In this document: piece after piece, positions 8,991 through 17,469 of the stretch
Numbering within the stretch: the stretch's first letter is position 1
Layout of the letters: every line of letters starts with the position of its first letter
Assembly: GCF_900452515.1 (NCBI RefSeq)
Contig: NZ_UGNW01000001.1
Coordinates: 3,082,501 to 3,146,500, forward strand
Origin: Legionella birminghamensis
GTDB taxonomy: Bacteria; Pseudomonadota; Gammaproteobacteria; Legionellales; Legionellaceae
DNA length: 64,000 nt
Direction: 5' to 3'
Made by a program: the position numbers and the translations under genes
Notes under the pieces: model-generated
What the model saw: the letters and a program-made list of their open reading frames with translations, nothing else
What the model was told of the DNA's origin: nothing
Database searches by the model: none

Positions 8991-10187
8991 ATGGATAAAT
9001 TAGTGACCAACTCAAAATTACTCGGCGGTATCCTGCTCATCGTGGGTACATCTATTGGCGGCGGTATGCTGGCTCTTCCTGTTTCTACCGCTGAGGTTGG
9101 TTTCAGTAACTCCATTTTCTTTCTTATTTTATGCTGGCTGATTATGACAGTTGGCGCCTTTTTGATTCTTGAAGTCAATTTGCGCCTTCCTGCAGGAAGC
9201 AATATGGTCTCTATGGCTAAATCAACCCTGGGTTTGCCTGGTCAGATTATTGCCTGGATAACCTATCTGTTTTTACTGTATACATTGTTGGCTGCCTATA
9301 TCTCAGGCGGAAGCGATGTATTAAATGGCATTCTGGCAAGATTAGGCATTGCCTTTCCCAGCTGGCTCACGTCCCTCCTGTTCACCTTCGTATTCAGTCT
9401 GGTAGTTTATGCGGGTATTCGGGCCGTAGACTATGTTAACCGAGGCCTGATGTTTGGAAAATTAGGCGTCTACCTTCTGTTAATAGCCATTATCAGTCCG
9501 CATGTCGATGTCAGCTCTTTAAACGGAGGTTCAGCGCGAGCCATTACCGGCAGCCTCATGATTCTGGTTACTTCTTTTGGTTTTGCATCCATTGTTCCCA
9601 GTTTACGGGATTATTTTGAGGAAGATATTAGTGCATTACGCCGGGTTATACTATACGGTTCGCTGATTCCTCTAGCCTGCTACATTCTGTGGGACGCAGT
9701 AATAATGGGTGTTGTTGCCCGTGACGGTGAAGAAGGTTTGTTAAGTCTAATGACAAACGAACATGCCACCAGCGGTCTTACCAACGCACTAAGCAATGCC
9801 GTTCATAGTCAATGGATAACAGGATTCTTTGGGTTTTTTACTTCCATCTGCATGGTGACTGCTTTCCTGGGTGTATCTATCGGCTTGTTCGATTTTCTTG
9901 CCGACGGTTTATCCTTGAAGAAATCCGGGTTGCAGGGAAAAGGCACGCTGGCGCTTACGTTTGTTCCCCCTCTTTTCGTTGTATTAATTAATCCGGGTAT
10001 TTATCTGCATGCTTTAGGTTATGCGGGAGTTTGCTGTGTTATTTTATTACTGCTTTTACCCGCAGTAATGACCTGGAGGGCCCGTCAAATTGATGGGACA
10101 AACAGTTTAAAGATTGTGCCTGGGGGCAACCTTATGCTGGGTCTGGTGGCGCTTACAGCCATTTTCCTCTTAAGCATTGCGTTTTAA
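8991..10187 (+). CDS. Aromatic amino-acid permease, TyrP/HAAAP family (copy 2)
   Basis: This is a paralogue of the preceding gene with the same GGILLIVGTSIGGGMLALP signature and a collinear set of about eleven membrane helices. I chose the ATG at 8991 (MDKLVTNSKL) because it aligns with the start of copy 1. An in-frame TTG at 8940 would add 17 residues without a matching block. The ribosome site is weak in either case. Copy 2 keeps the conserved SFGF/SFGY and LRDYF blocks of copy 1 but differs in loops, so the copies may have different substrates. Intracellular Legionella rely on amino acids as carbon source, which fits extra permeases. Confidence 0.88.
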   Translation: MDKLVTNSKLLGGILLIVGTSIGGGMLALPVSTAEVGFSNSIFFLILCWLIMTVGAFLILEVNLRLPAGSNMVSMAKSTLGLPGQIIAWITYLFLLYTLLAAYISGGSDVLNGILARLGIAFPSWLTSLLFTFVFSLVVYAGIRAVDYVNRGLMFGKLGVYLLLIAIISPHVDVSSLNGGSARAITGSLMILVTSFGFASIVPSLRDYFEEDISALRRVILYGSLIPLACYILWDAVIMGVVARDGEEGLLSLMTNEHATSGLTNALSNAVHSQWITGFFGFFTSICMVTAFLGVSIGLFDFLADGLSLKKSGLQGKGTLALTFVPPLFVVLINPGIYLHALGYAGVCCVILLLLLPAVMTWRARQIDGTNSLKIVPGGNLMLGLVALTAIFLLSIAF

Positions 10188-10252
10188 GATTGAGTAAGTA
10201 ATACTTGCGCCTTTGGCTGAGAGATGAAAGGCTTGTTTCAATATGAGAAATT

Positions 10253-11068
10253 ATGCGTAAAAATCGCCCTTTTCTTAAATGGGCCGGCAATAAATACCAT
10301 TGTTTAAGCCATATTCTTACTCATCTCAAGCCTGCCCCCCGATTAATTGAACCTTTTACCGGTTCGGGCGCAGTGTTTGTAAATACCTTATATGACAATT
10401 ATTTGTTGGCAGAGACTAATCCCGACTTGATCCATCTCTATCAAATGCTTAAAAAAGAAGGCGACAGCTTCATTAATTATTGCGCCAGGTTATTTATTCC
10501 TGAAAACAATAATGAAAGTAAATACTATCATTTTCGTGATGAATTTAATCAGTGCCGCCATAAAAAGAAGAGAGCCTCATTATTTTTGTACCTTAATCGG
10601 CATGGCTATAATGGATTATGTCGTTACAATGGCAGCGGGGAATATAACGTCCCTTTTGGACGTTATAAAAAACCCTATTTTCCAGCTAAGGAATTAGCAA
10701 ATTTTTGTCAGCTCAGCCAAAAAGCGGAGTTTTCGTTATCAGACTTTAGAAATACCTTCGCTCAAGCCCTCCCCGGCGATATTATCTACTGCGATCCGCC
10801 CTATGTTCCGCTCTCCCGAAGCGCCAATTTTGCCGCTTATACCAAAAACAAATTTAATGAGCAGGATCAAATTGATTTAGCCATTCTTGCACGTGAAAGC
10901 GCTGAAAAGGGAATCACAGTGCTTGTTTCCAATCATGATACTGAATTTACTCGCCATCATTATCAGGGTAGCGACATTTACTCCTTTGAGGTTCCCCGTT
11001 TCATTAGTTGTGATGCTGAGAATAGAAGAACTGCACAGGAATTGATTGCTGTGTTTAGCGGTAGTTGA
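10253..11068 (+). CDS. dam: Dam-type DNA adenine-N6 methyltransferase
   Basis: The enzyme transfers a methyl group from S-adenosylmethionine to adenine, normally in GATC. The family motifs are all present: KWAGNK at residues 9-14, EPFTGSGAVF at 33-42 (SAM binding), and the catalytic DPPY at 181-184. The 271-residue length matches E. coli Dam. No restriction enzyme gene is adjacent, so this is a solitary methylase with roles in mismatch repair, replication timing and gene regulation. A palindromic element end (11113-11143) lies just downstream. Confidence 0.93.
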   Translation: MRKNRPFLKWAGNKYHCLSHILTHLKPAPRLIEPFTGSGAVFVNTLYDNYLLAETNPDLIHLYQMLKKEGDSFINYCARLFIPENNNESKYYHFRDEFNQCRHKKKRASLFLYLNRHGYNGLCRYNGSGEYNVPFGRYKKPYFPAKELANFCQLSQKAEFSLSDFRNTFAQALPGDIIYCDPPYVPLSRSANFAAYTKNKFNEQDQIDLAILARESAEKGITVLVSNHDTEFTRHHYQGSDIYSFEVPRFISCDAENRRTAQELIAVFSGS

Positions 11069-11112
11069 AGGGAGTTCTGGCTGGTAGAGCTGTTCCTCTA
11101 AAAGAGTTGGGA

Positions 11113-11143
11113 TGGGCCCCGCGGTCGCAGCCGCGGGCATTCG
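11113..11143 (-). repeat. Solo 31-bp palindromic end of the GC-rich element
   Basis: The sequence runs TGGGCCCCGCGG, six bases, CCGCGGGCATTCG, which is the terminal palindrome of the dispersed element in inverted orientation. No partner end or internal block is recognisable nearby. It sits between the convergent dam and MFS genes and could act as a transcription stop for both. Confidence 0.7.
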
Positions 11144-11165
11144 AGATGGCTCCGGATGCGGCAGC

Positions 11166-12440
11166 TCATTGAATCGTTGAGCGGAAATCCTTCATGAAAA
11201 ACGCCAGGATGGTAACCATCAGCAATGAAAGAGGTAATACCGATAAAGCCAGTTGATAATCTACAATACTGTAAATATGTTCCCCCCCCACTACGTGACT
11301 ATCTCCAAAGGTGTCTAATAACTTACCGACTAACGGTTGGAATATAACTCCTCCCAGCGTCACAATCATATTCACTGCAGCAAATACAGTGCCTGACAAT
11401 TTTGCTCCACTGTTTTCTTTACCCATGATAAACACAATGATCTCGGTAGCACTGAACACACCGTAAAGAAAAAGAAGAACATTCAGGGATGTATAGGATA
11501 AGCCTGGATAATAAAGCACGATGCTGATGCAGATAAGAGCCAGGATAGCGCCGACAACCAGTGGAAATACCCTTCTTCCGCTTACATCTGAGAAATAGCC
11601 CGCCACTGGCGCTCCAACCGCCCAGCCCAGGAACATCGCAGAAACTGTTCTTGCGGCTTCCGGCTTGGTTAAGTGATGTGCCTGCTCCAGATAGGTTTTA
11701 CCCCAAAGTTCTCCGAATACGGACAGTGATGTATACAGGCAGGCCCCCACAAAGCCGATTAGCCACACCTGCGGAGAGGATAAAACATGCCAGACATTGC
11801 TAAAGAATTCGGGCCAGGGCTGCCTATGGGTGATATGGCCTTCAGGCCCATCGCGTACGACCAGGAAAGTAATAACACTTAGGACTCCCCCAATGATAAT
11901 CATCATCCACAATACATGCATTAATCCAAGGGAGACTGCCATGTCGGTAATTTTCACTTCCCCATAAACCAGGCCCAGCATTCCCAGGGTTGTGATTAAT
12001 CCGGCAACCAGCGAAAAGTAACGGCGCGGTAACCATCGAAGGGCCAGGGATAAAACCCCCACAAATGCAAAGGAAGAACCGAACCCCACTAGAAATCGGC
12101 CGCTTCCGGCGATGAGCATGGAGGAAGTGTTGGTAAACATCCAGGAGCCCAGCGTACAACAGATACAGGCAAAGGTTAGCAGTCTTCGCGGCCCATAGCG
12201 ATCCATCAGCATGCCGACTGGAAGCTGCATAGGCGAATAGGCAAAATAATAGAATGCCGACAATTGCCCGAATGTGGTAGCAGAAATATGTCCAAACGCA
12301 GCGCTAAGCTCACTCTGCAATGCGCCTGGAATAATTCTTAATACAAATTCATAGCAGTAGAAGAAAGCACCCACCGTACAAATTAATACACCTAGTAAAG
12401 CCTGTTTTCTACTTATTGATTCAATCATTTGTATTCGCAT
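11166..12440 (-). CDS. MFS transporter (second of an overlapping pair)
   Basis: This is a twelve-helix major facilitator protein of 424 residues. The motif between helices 2 and 3 is visible as GMLMDRYGPRRLL, typical of MFS. It overlaps the end of the upstream MFS gene by 20 bases. An internal ATG at 12428, in an ATGATTGA overlap with the upstream stop, is an alternative start and would fit translational coupling. The two proteins are clearly related along their whole length. The substrate is unknown. A resemblance to intracellular-bacterial nutrient transporters (Pht type) is possible, but I cannot confirm it by eye. Confidence 0.85.
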   Translation of the reverse strand: MRIQMIESISRKQALLGVLICTVGAFFYCYEFVLRIIPGALQSELSAAFGHISATTFGQLSAFYYFAYSPMQLPVGMLMDRYGPRRLLTFACICCTLGSWMFTNTSSMLIAGSGRFLVGFGSSFAFVGVLSLALRWLPRRYFSLVAGLITTLGMLGLVYGEVKITDMAVSLGLMHVLWMMIIIGGVLSVITFLVVRDGPEGHITHRQPWPEFFSNVWHVLSSPQVWLIGFVGACLYTSLSVFGELWGKTYLEQAHHLTKPEAARTVSAMFLGWAVGAPVAGYFSDVSGRRVFPLVVGAILALICISIVLYYPGLSYTSLNVLLFLYGVFSATEIIVFIMGKENSGAKLSGTVFAAVNMIVTLGGVIFQPLVGKLLDTFGDSHVVGGEHIYSIVDYQLALSVLPLSLLMVTILAFFMKDFRSTIQ

Positions 12441-13719
12441 ATGTTTCTTTGAGGAAAAAAGTCAAAATCGCTGCGATAATTATTCCAAGCGGGATAATTG
12501 ACAGCGCAAACTGATAATCATCTGGCGTATAAAGCTGCTGCAATTTATCCAGAGATAAAGTATCGATATTAATTGTGCCCGCATGAGAGGCAAAACTCAT
12601 ATCCAAGAGCTCTCCGACCAGAGGCTGCAGGAACATGGCGCCCAACATCACAATCATATTAGTCATTGCCATGGCCGTACCGGCTGCTTCCGTAGGGCTT
12701 AATTCCCGGCCGACTGCAAAAACAATACACTGTGCACTGTATAAAAGGCCTAGCATAAACATCAGGATACTGATACTGCTCTCATTCAAGCCAGGGAAGT
12801 ACAGCACAATCATCATAACGATTGCAGCACCTGTCGCCCCTACCAGCATAGGTAATTTACGGCGTTTGATTTTGTCGGAAATCAGCCCCATCGCTGGCGC
12901 ACCAACAGTAAAGCCAAGAAACAGCAAGGAATTGGCGAAGTCAGCCCCTTCCTGTGTTAAACCATGCGCATGTTTTAAATAAGGGATGCCCCAAAGCTCA
13001 GCAAACACGGTCGTGGGCAGATAAACCAGGCAACCAAACAAACCATTAATCCAGATTTGACGGTTGCGGGCAATAATTCCCAGATCGATCATGCTCTTAC
13101 GAAAATTGTCCACTGTTCCACTTCGTCTCTGATGGCTTTTCTTATCCTTGATACCAAACCACAGGATAAAAATTAAGGCAATCCCGACATAGGCTGTCAG
13201 TTGGACAGTGTATTTCCAACCCATTTTAATCACCAGGATACCCAGAAGGTTGTCTCCGACCATTGCACCAATAGTGCCAAGGGCTGCCGCCATACCGGAT
13301 ACCATGGCCAGCTTATCTTCGGGCAACCATATTGTTGCCAGCTTCAATACACCGACAAAGGCAAAGGCTGAACCGAATCCGACGAGGAAACGTCCAGTGG
13401 CCGCGACCCAAAAGATGGACGTGCCAGCAAATACGAATGTACCCACCACGCAGATAAAGCAGGCAATGGTGATTAAAAGCCGAGGACCATAACGGTCAAG
13501 AAGAACCCCTACCGGAATTTGTAAAGGTACATAAGCATAGTAGTAAAAAGCCGATAATAAACCAAAACCGCTTGCGGACAGATTGAAATGTTCGCGCAGG
13601 GCAGGCTCCATAACACTTGGCGAGATCCTTAAAAAATACTCATAGCTATAATAAATAGCACCAAGACCACAAATTAACCAGGCACTCAATAAATACCTTT
13701 TATCATTTTTACTACTCAA
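12421..13719 (-). CDS. MFS transporter (first of an overlapping pair)
   Basis: This major facilitator transporter has about twelve membrane helices and the loop motif GVLLDRYGPRLL between helices 2 and 3. I set the start at a TTG (protein beginning MSSKNDKRYLL) because AAGGAG lies six bases upstream of it. An ATG at 13758 would place that ribosome site inside the gene and add 13 unusual residues. It is followed with overlap by a second MFS gene and preceded closely by maeB on the same strand, suggesting a three-gene transcript. The malic-enzyme context hints at an organic-acid or related substrate, but that is inference only. Confidence 0.83.
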   Translation of the reverse strand: MSSKNDKRYLLSAWLICGLGAIYYSYEYFLRISPSVMEPALREHFNLSASGFGLLSAFYYYAYVPLQIPVGVLLDRYGPRLLITIACFICVVGTFVFAGTSIFWVAATGRFLVGFGSAFAFVGVLKLATIWLPEDKLAMVSGMAAALGTIGAMVGDNLLGILVIKMGWKYTVQLTAYVGIALIFILWFGIKDKKSHQRRSGTVDNFRKSMIDLGIIARNRQIWINGLFGCLVYLPTTVFAELWGIPYLKHAHGLTQEGADFANSLLFLGFTVGAPAMGLISDKIKRRKLPMLVGATGAAIVMMIVLYFPGLNESSISILMFMLGLLYSAQCIVFAVGRELSPTEAAGTAMAMTNMIVMLGAMFLQPLVGELLDMSFASHAGTINIDTLSLDKLQQLYTPDDYQFALSIIPLGIIIAAILTFFLKETYANTND

Positions 13720-13767
13720 AATGAGCTCCTTAACGACGGTTAAGCACACAAATTTCAAAAAGATGGA

Positions 13768-15015
13768 TTAACGCTTTTTGATCTGACTAACGCCACTTGC
13801 TATAGCCGCTTTCGCTACGGCAGTGGACACTTGTTCTTTTAAGCGAGGATCGATAGGCTTGGGAATGATATAATGCGGGCCAAATTCCCAACAATGTTCA
13901 AGCCCGGGATAGTTATCCTTGACTATTTGAGGTACAGGCTCATGCACCAGCTGTCGAATAGCTTCAACAGCTGCCACCTGCATAGCCTGGTTTATACACG
14001 TTGCCCTGACATCAAGGGCACCGCGAAAAATATAGGGGAAACACAGCACATTGTTAACCTGATTGGGGTAATCGCTCCTTCCGGTGGCAATAATGATGTC
14101 ATTGCGTATGGAATGGGCAACCTCTGGCAGGATTTCAGGAATAGGATTAGATAAAGCAAAGATTACTGGATTTGGGGCCATTAAATTTAATAGATCGCCG
14201 CTTAATAAATCGGGTTTAGCTACGCCAATGAAAACATCCGCATCGACAAGGGCATCGGCCAATGTTCTGGCATCGGTAGTTCTGGCAAAAGCAAATTTAT
14301 AGGCATTGAGATCATCACGTCCGGTATGGATTACCCCTTTGGTATCCAACAGCGTCATATTCTCTTTTTTGGCGCCCAGGGCAACCAGAAGACGCATGGA
14401 AGCAATCCCTGCTGCACCGGCGCCAATACATACAATACGGGCATCTGCCAGTTTCTTGTTCTGAAGGGTCAGTGCATTCAATAACGCAGCGGCAACTACT
14501 ATAGCAGTTCCATGCTGATCATCATGAAATACAGGGATAGATAACTGTTCAACTAGAGCTTGTTCGATTTCAAAGCATTCGGGCGCCTTGATATCTTCAA
14601 GGTTAATCCCCCCAAAGGTGGGAGCGATTCGTTTTGCAGTGGCAATAAATGCCTGCGGATTTTCGGCGTCAATTTCAATATCAAATACATCGATGTCAGC
14701 AAAGCGCTTGAAAAGAACCGCTTTGCCTTCCATAACCGGTTTACTGGCTAGTGCACCAACATCCCCCAATCCCAGCACAGCGGTGCCATTGGTCATTACT
14801 GCAATTAAATTGCCTTTGGCAGTATATCTAAAAGCATTTTCAGGATCTTCTGCAATCGCCAGGACAGGCTCTGCTACACCTGGTGTATAGGCTAATGACA
14901 AGTCCTCTTGAGAATTAGTCGGCTTGGTGACATAAACTCCCAGTTTTCCAGCAGTTGGAAACTCATGGTATTCCAATGCACGTTGCTTTAAGACATCTTT
15001 ATCCAAAATTCTCAC
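13768..15015 (-). CDS. maeB: NAD(P)-dependent malic enzyme, short form
   Basis: The enzyme oxidatively decarboxylates malate to pyruvate and CO2 while reducing NAD(P), linking the citric-acid cycle with pyruvate metabolism. Conserved blocks include SLAYTPGVAEPVLAI near the N-terminus, PVFHDDQHGTAIV for metal and substrate, and the nucleotide-binding VCIGAGAAGIAS. At 415 residues it lacks the C-terminal phosphotransacetylase-like domain of the long MaeB of E. coli, so it is the short form. The start codon is GTG. Cofactor preference (NAD versus NADP) cannot be decided by eye. Confidence 0.92.
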   Translation of the reverse strand: MRILDKDVLKQRALEYHEFPTAGKLGVYVTKPTNSQEDLSLAYTPGVAEPVLAIAEDPENAFRYTAKGNLIAVMTNGTAVLGLGDVGALASKPVMEGKAVLFKRFADIDVFDIEIDAENPQAFIATAKRIAPTFGGINLEDIKAPECFEIEQALVEQLSIPVFHDDQHGTAIVVAAALLNALTLQNKKLADARIVCIGAGAAGIASMRLLVALGAKKENMTLLDTKGVIHTGRDDLNAYKFAFARTTDARTLADALVDADVFIGVAKPDLLSGDLLNLMAPNPVIFALSNPIPEILPEVAHSIRNDIIIATGRSDYPNQVNNVLCFPYIFRGALDVRATCINQAMQVAAVEAIRQLVHEPVPQIVKDNYPGLEHCWEFGPHYIIPKPIDPRLKEQVSTAVAKAAIASGVSQIKKR

Positions 15016-15078
15016 TCACTTTTCGGGAAATCGGAAAAAATCATATAGAAAAAGCAAGAGAATGAACAGTCATTTTGC

Positions 15079-15104
15079 AAAAAAAAGGCGCATAATTTTG
15101 CGCC
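15079..15104 (-). terminator. Rho-independent terminator of rpmE
   Basis: Read on the minus strand, the stem GGCGCAAAATTATGCGCC is followed directly by eight T residues. It lies about 50 bases past the rpmE stop codon and before maeB, so it ends the rpmE transcript and separates it from maeB. Confidence 0.85.
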
Positions 15105-15156
15105 CCTTTATGGAATCCTGTAATCTCCATGCTTAATCTTCAGTACTTTCAACCAA

Positions 15157-15366
15157 TTATTGCTCACGTTTCTTATAACGATCCAGGAACTTCTGAACAC
15201 GTCCTCCAGTATCAACCAGTTTTTGCTTACCGGTGTAAAAAGGATGGCAATAGGCACATACTTCAATATTTAATGGTTTGCACAATGTTGAACGAGTGTC
15301 AAAGCTGTGGCCGCAGCTACAAGTTACTTTGACTGTTTCATATTTTGGATGAACAGTTGCATTCAT
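15157..15366 (-). CDS. rpmE: 50S ribosomal protein L31, zinc-binding type
   Basis: This is a small protein of the large ribosomal subunit. The sequence begins [16 protein letters not shown], matching the usual L31 opening (HPKYE). The cysteines in CSCGHSF and [10 protein letters not shown] are the zinc ligands of the C+ form, which zinc starvation normally replaces with a cysteine-free paralogue. An in-frame GTG at 15378 would add four residues, but the internal ATG gives the family-standard N-terminus. A strong terminator follows. Confidence 0.95.
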   Translation of the reverse strand: MNATVHPKYETVKVTCSCGHSFDTRSTLCKPLNIEVCAYCHPFYTGKQKLVDTGGRVQKFLDRYKKREQ

Positions 15367-15599
15367 TTCAGAACTCACTTCATTACGGTATCGCCACCTG
15401 AACCTGAAAGTCAGGCACCATACCTGGTTATTTAAAGACTGTGCAGATTACCAGAAATACCTGCCTAAATCAATTTTAACCTATAGTATAGACTAAATAT
15501 TGAATAGAGTTACCCTATCTTTTGCGGGCAACTCAGGAAATCGATTGACGACTGACTAGGCTCCCTCCTGGAATCCTTCGCCATGCTCGCTTAGTCGGC

Positions 15600-17351
15600 T
15601 TATCTGGACTGGTATTTTTGCCAAAGCAGCTGTACTGGTCCATTTCTGTTTAATAATTCGCTGGTTGGCCCATCCGCTACAATCTGTCCCTGCTCAAGCA
15701 AAATAACCCGATCAAATTGGGGGAGGAGATGCAGACGATGTAGAGTAACCAGAATGGTGGATTCGGCATAGGATTCAATAATACCGGAAAGAATTTTCTT
15801 TTCTGTCGGCAGATCAACACTGGAGGTTGGTTCATCCATTAAAATAAGCGAACTGAATCGCGCAGCAAACAGGCCTCTTGCCAAAGCAAGCCTTTGCTTT
15901 TGCCCCACCGACAAATTAAGCCCTTTCTCTCGAATATCGGTTAATAATCCTTTTGGCAGTTTTTCGAGTACTGGTTTGAAACAGGCCAGATCGATAGCCT
16001 TCTCCATCACCTCCGTGCTGGTCTCGATATCCATGGTGATATTAAAGGCAATGGTACTCTCGAAAATCTCTGGCTCCTGAGGGATCAGGGTGGTAATCGC
16101 ATGCAAGGGCTCCAAGGAATTGAAACACACGCCATCGATGCAAAGCGCTGCTGTCTGCGGCTGATACAAACCTGACAATAAATGAAGCAAGGTGCTTTTT
16201 CCTGCCCCGCTTAAACCAATTAATGCAATTTTTTCACCCCGTTTTATATTCAAATGAATAGGCGAAACACGGTCTCCTCTATGAGTATCTGGCTCATGGG
16301 TAAATGTTAGATTGCTAATGGACAGGCTATGCCATTGCTGAGCCACAGCCTCACCAGGTACTGGATGAGCCAGGGTTTCCAGATCCTGCTCGATAGGCTT
16401 GATGCTTTTGACATCAGTATTCATGCGTACCAATTCACTATAATGCATGCTCAGATTATAAAATACCTCAGCAAGCTCCCACTGATAACGAAAAATCATC
16501 ACTACCGTGCCGATTAAAATCCCATTTGTGGTTTGTAAATGATAAACAATATAGGCAATTAGAATGAGTGACTGTACTACGGTCAGCAACATGCCCATAA
16601 TAAACCATTTTACTTCATTCAGTACCGATTCCTTCTTGAAAAAAGGCCAAATGGCCATAAGTCGCTGGTAGAGATTGTTCTCGGTAAATTGCGCCAAGCG
16701 CAAGGTTAAAATGGTAGTGATATTACTGATATAGTCAAAAAGACCTGCCCCAACATGATTTTCTGTTTCATTTTCTGACTCATAAAGCGGGATAAGTTTG
16801 CGATCAAACAACATCACCATAAATGCTGCAATCAGACAGGCCAGCAAACTTGCAAGGCCTACGGGAAAAGCAATCCACAACAGGAAGACGATTGATACTA
16901 TAAATTTGATGATGGTTTCTACGTAAATAAATTGCTCTTCTGCAAAACGCCTCAGTGCTGTAGAAGCACGGTTTAAACGGGTGATAATATTGCCGGAATG
17001 ATGGTCTTGATGCCATTTTAGGGGCAACTCGGTCAATTTGCGATAGATCTGTAGTTGAAATGATTGCTGAATTTTCAGGGCCACCCGTCTTTCAACTACC
17101 CGCGCCGGCCCATGAAACAGCCAGAACAGAGGCAATAAGAGAACTCCTGCCACCAGCCAGTACACCACTTCATGTAAGCGGCCGGGTGAAAAATGCTGCA
17201 AAACATCAATCGTTTTTCCAAAGGTATAAGGGCTCAGGCTAATGAAAGCCTGGGCAATGATATAGGCAATATAATAACTGACAATGGCAGGACGCCAGGA
17301 TTTGCCATAGGACCAAACCGTTTTAATCAGATTAAAGTAAGGGTTTCGCAT
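15600..17351 (-). CDS. ABC transporter, fused permease and ATPase (exporter type)
   Basis: This half-transporter has an N-terminal six-helix membrane domain (about residues 20-310) followed by a nucleotide-binding domain. The latter has Walker A GLSGAGKS, signature LSVGQKQRLALARG, Walker B LILMDEP and a switch histidine in VTLHRLH. It should work as a homodimer that exports lipids, peptides or drugs. The signature LSVGQ departs slightly from the usual LSGGQ. The gene appears to be transcribed alone, about 220 bases from rpmE. The substrate cannot be told from the sequence. Confidence 0.9.
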   Translation of the reverse strand: MRNPYFNLIKTVWSYGKSWRPAIVSYYIAYIIAQAFISLSPYTFGKTIDVLQHFSPGRLHEVVYWLVAGVLLLPLFWLFHGPARVVERRVALKIQQSFQLQIYRKLTELPLKWHQDHHSGNIITRLNRASTALRRFAEEQFIYVETIIKFIVSIVFLLWIAFPVGLASLLACLIAAFMVMLFDRKLIPLYESENETENHVGAGLFDYISNITTILTLRLAQFTENNLYQRLMAIWPFFKKESVLNEVKWFIMGMLLTVVQSLILIAYIVYHLQTTNGILIGTVVMIFRYQWELAEVFYNLSMHYSELVRMNTDVKSIKPIEQDLETLAHPVPGEAVAQQWHSLSISNLTFTHEPDTHRGDRVSPIHLNIKRGEKIALIGLSGAGKSTLLHLLSGLYQPQTAALCIDGVCFNSLEPLHAITTLIPQEPEIFESTIAFNITMDIETSTEVMEKAIDLACFKPVLEKLPKGLLTDIREKGLNLSVGQKQRLALARGLFAARFSSLILMDEPTSSVDLPTEKKILSGIIESYAESTILVTLHRLHLLPQFDRVILLEQGQIVADGPTSELLNRNGPVQLLWQKYQSR

Positions 17352-17400
17352 TTCATGCCTGATTGTTCGCAGTGTCCAGCATAGATACCGCGAACATGTC

Positions 17401-17454
17401 GCGGTAAGTAGTGGATTACACTGTTATGCGGTAAGTAGTAGGTTACACTGTTAT
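17401..17454. repeat. 27-bp tandem direct duplication
   Basis: Two adjacent 27-base copies, 17401-17427 and 17428-17454, begin GCGGTAAGTAGT and end ACACTGTTAT, differing at two positions. They lie in the gap between the ABC exporter gene and the downstream end of the serine hydrolase gene, so they sit upstream of the exporter start. Confidence 0.8.
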
Positions 17455-17469
17455 TTATTTTTTTACTTA

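Noticed and set aside
10206-10235. CTGAGAGATGAAAGG upstream of dam resembles the first half of a TPP riboswitch
   Set aside because: The second conserved half (ACCTGATCTGG and AATACCAGCG-like blocks) is missing and the gap to the start codon is only about 20 bases.
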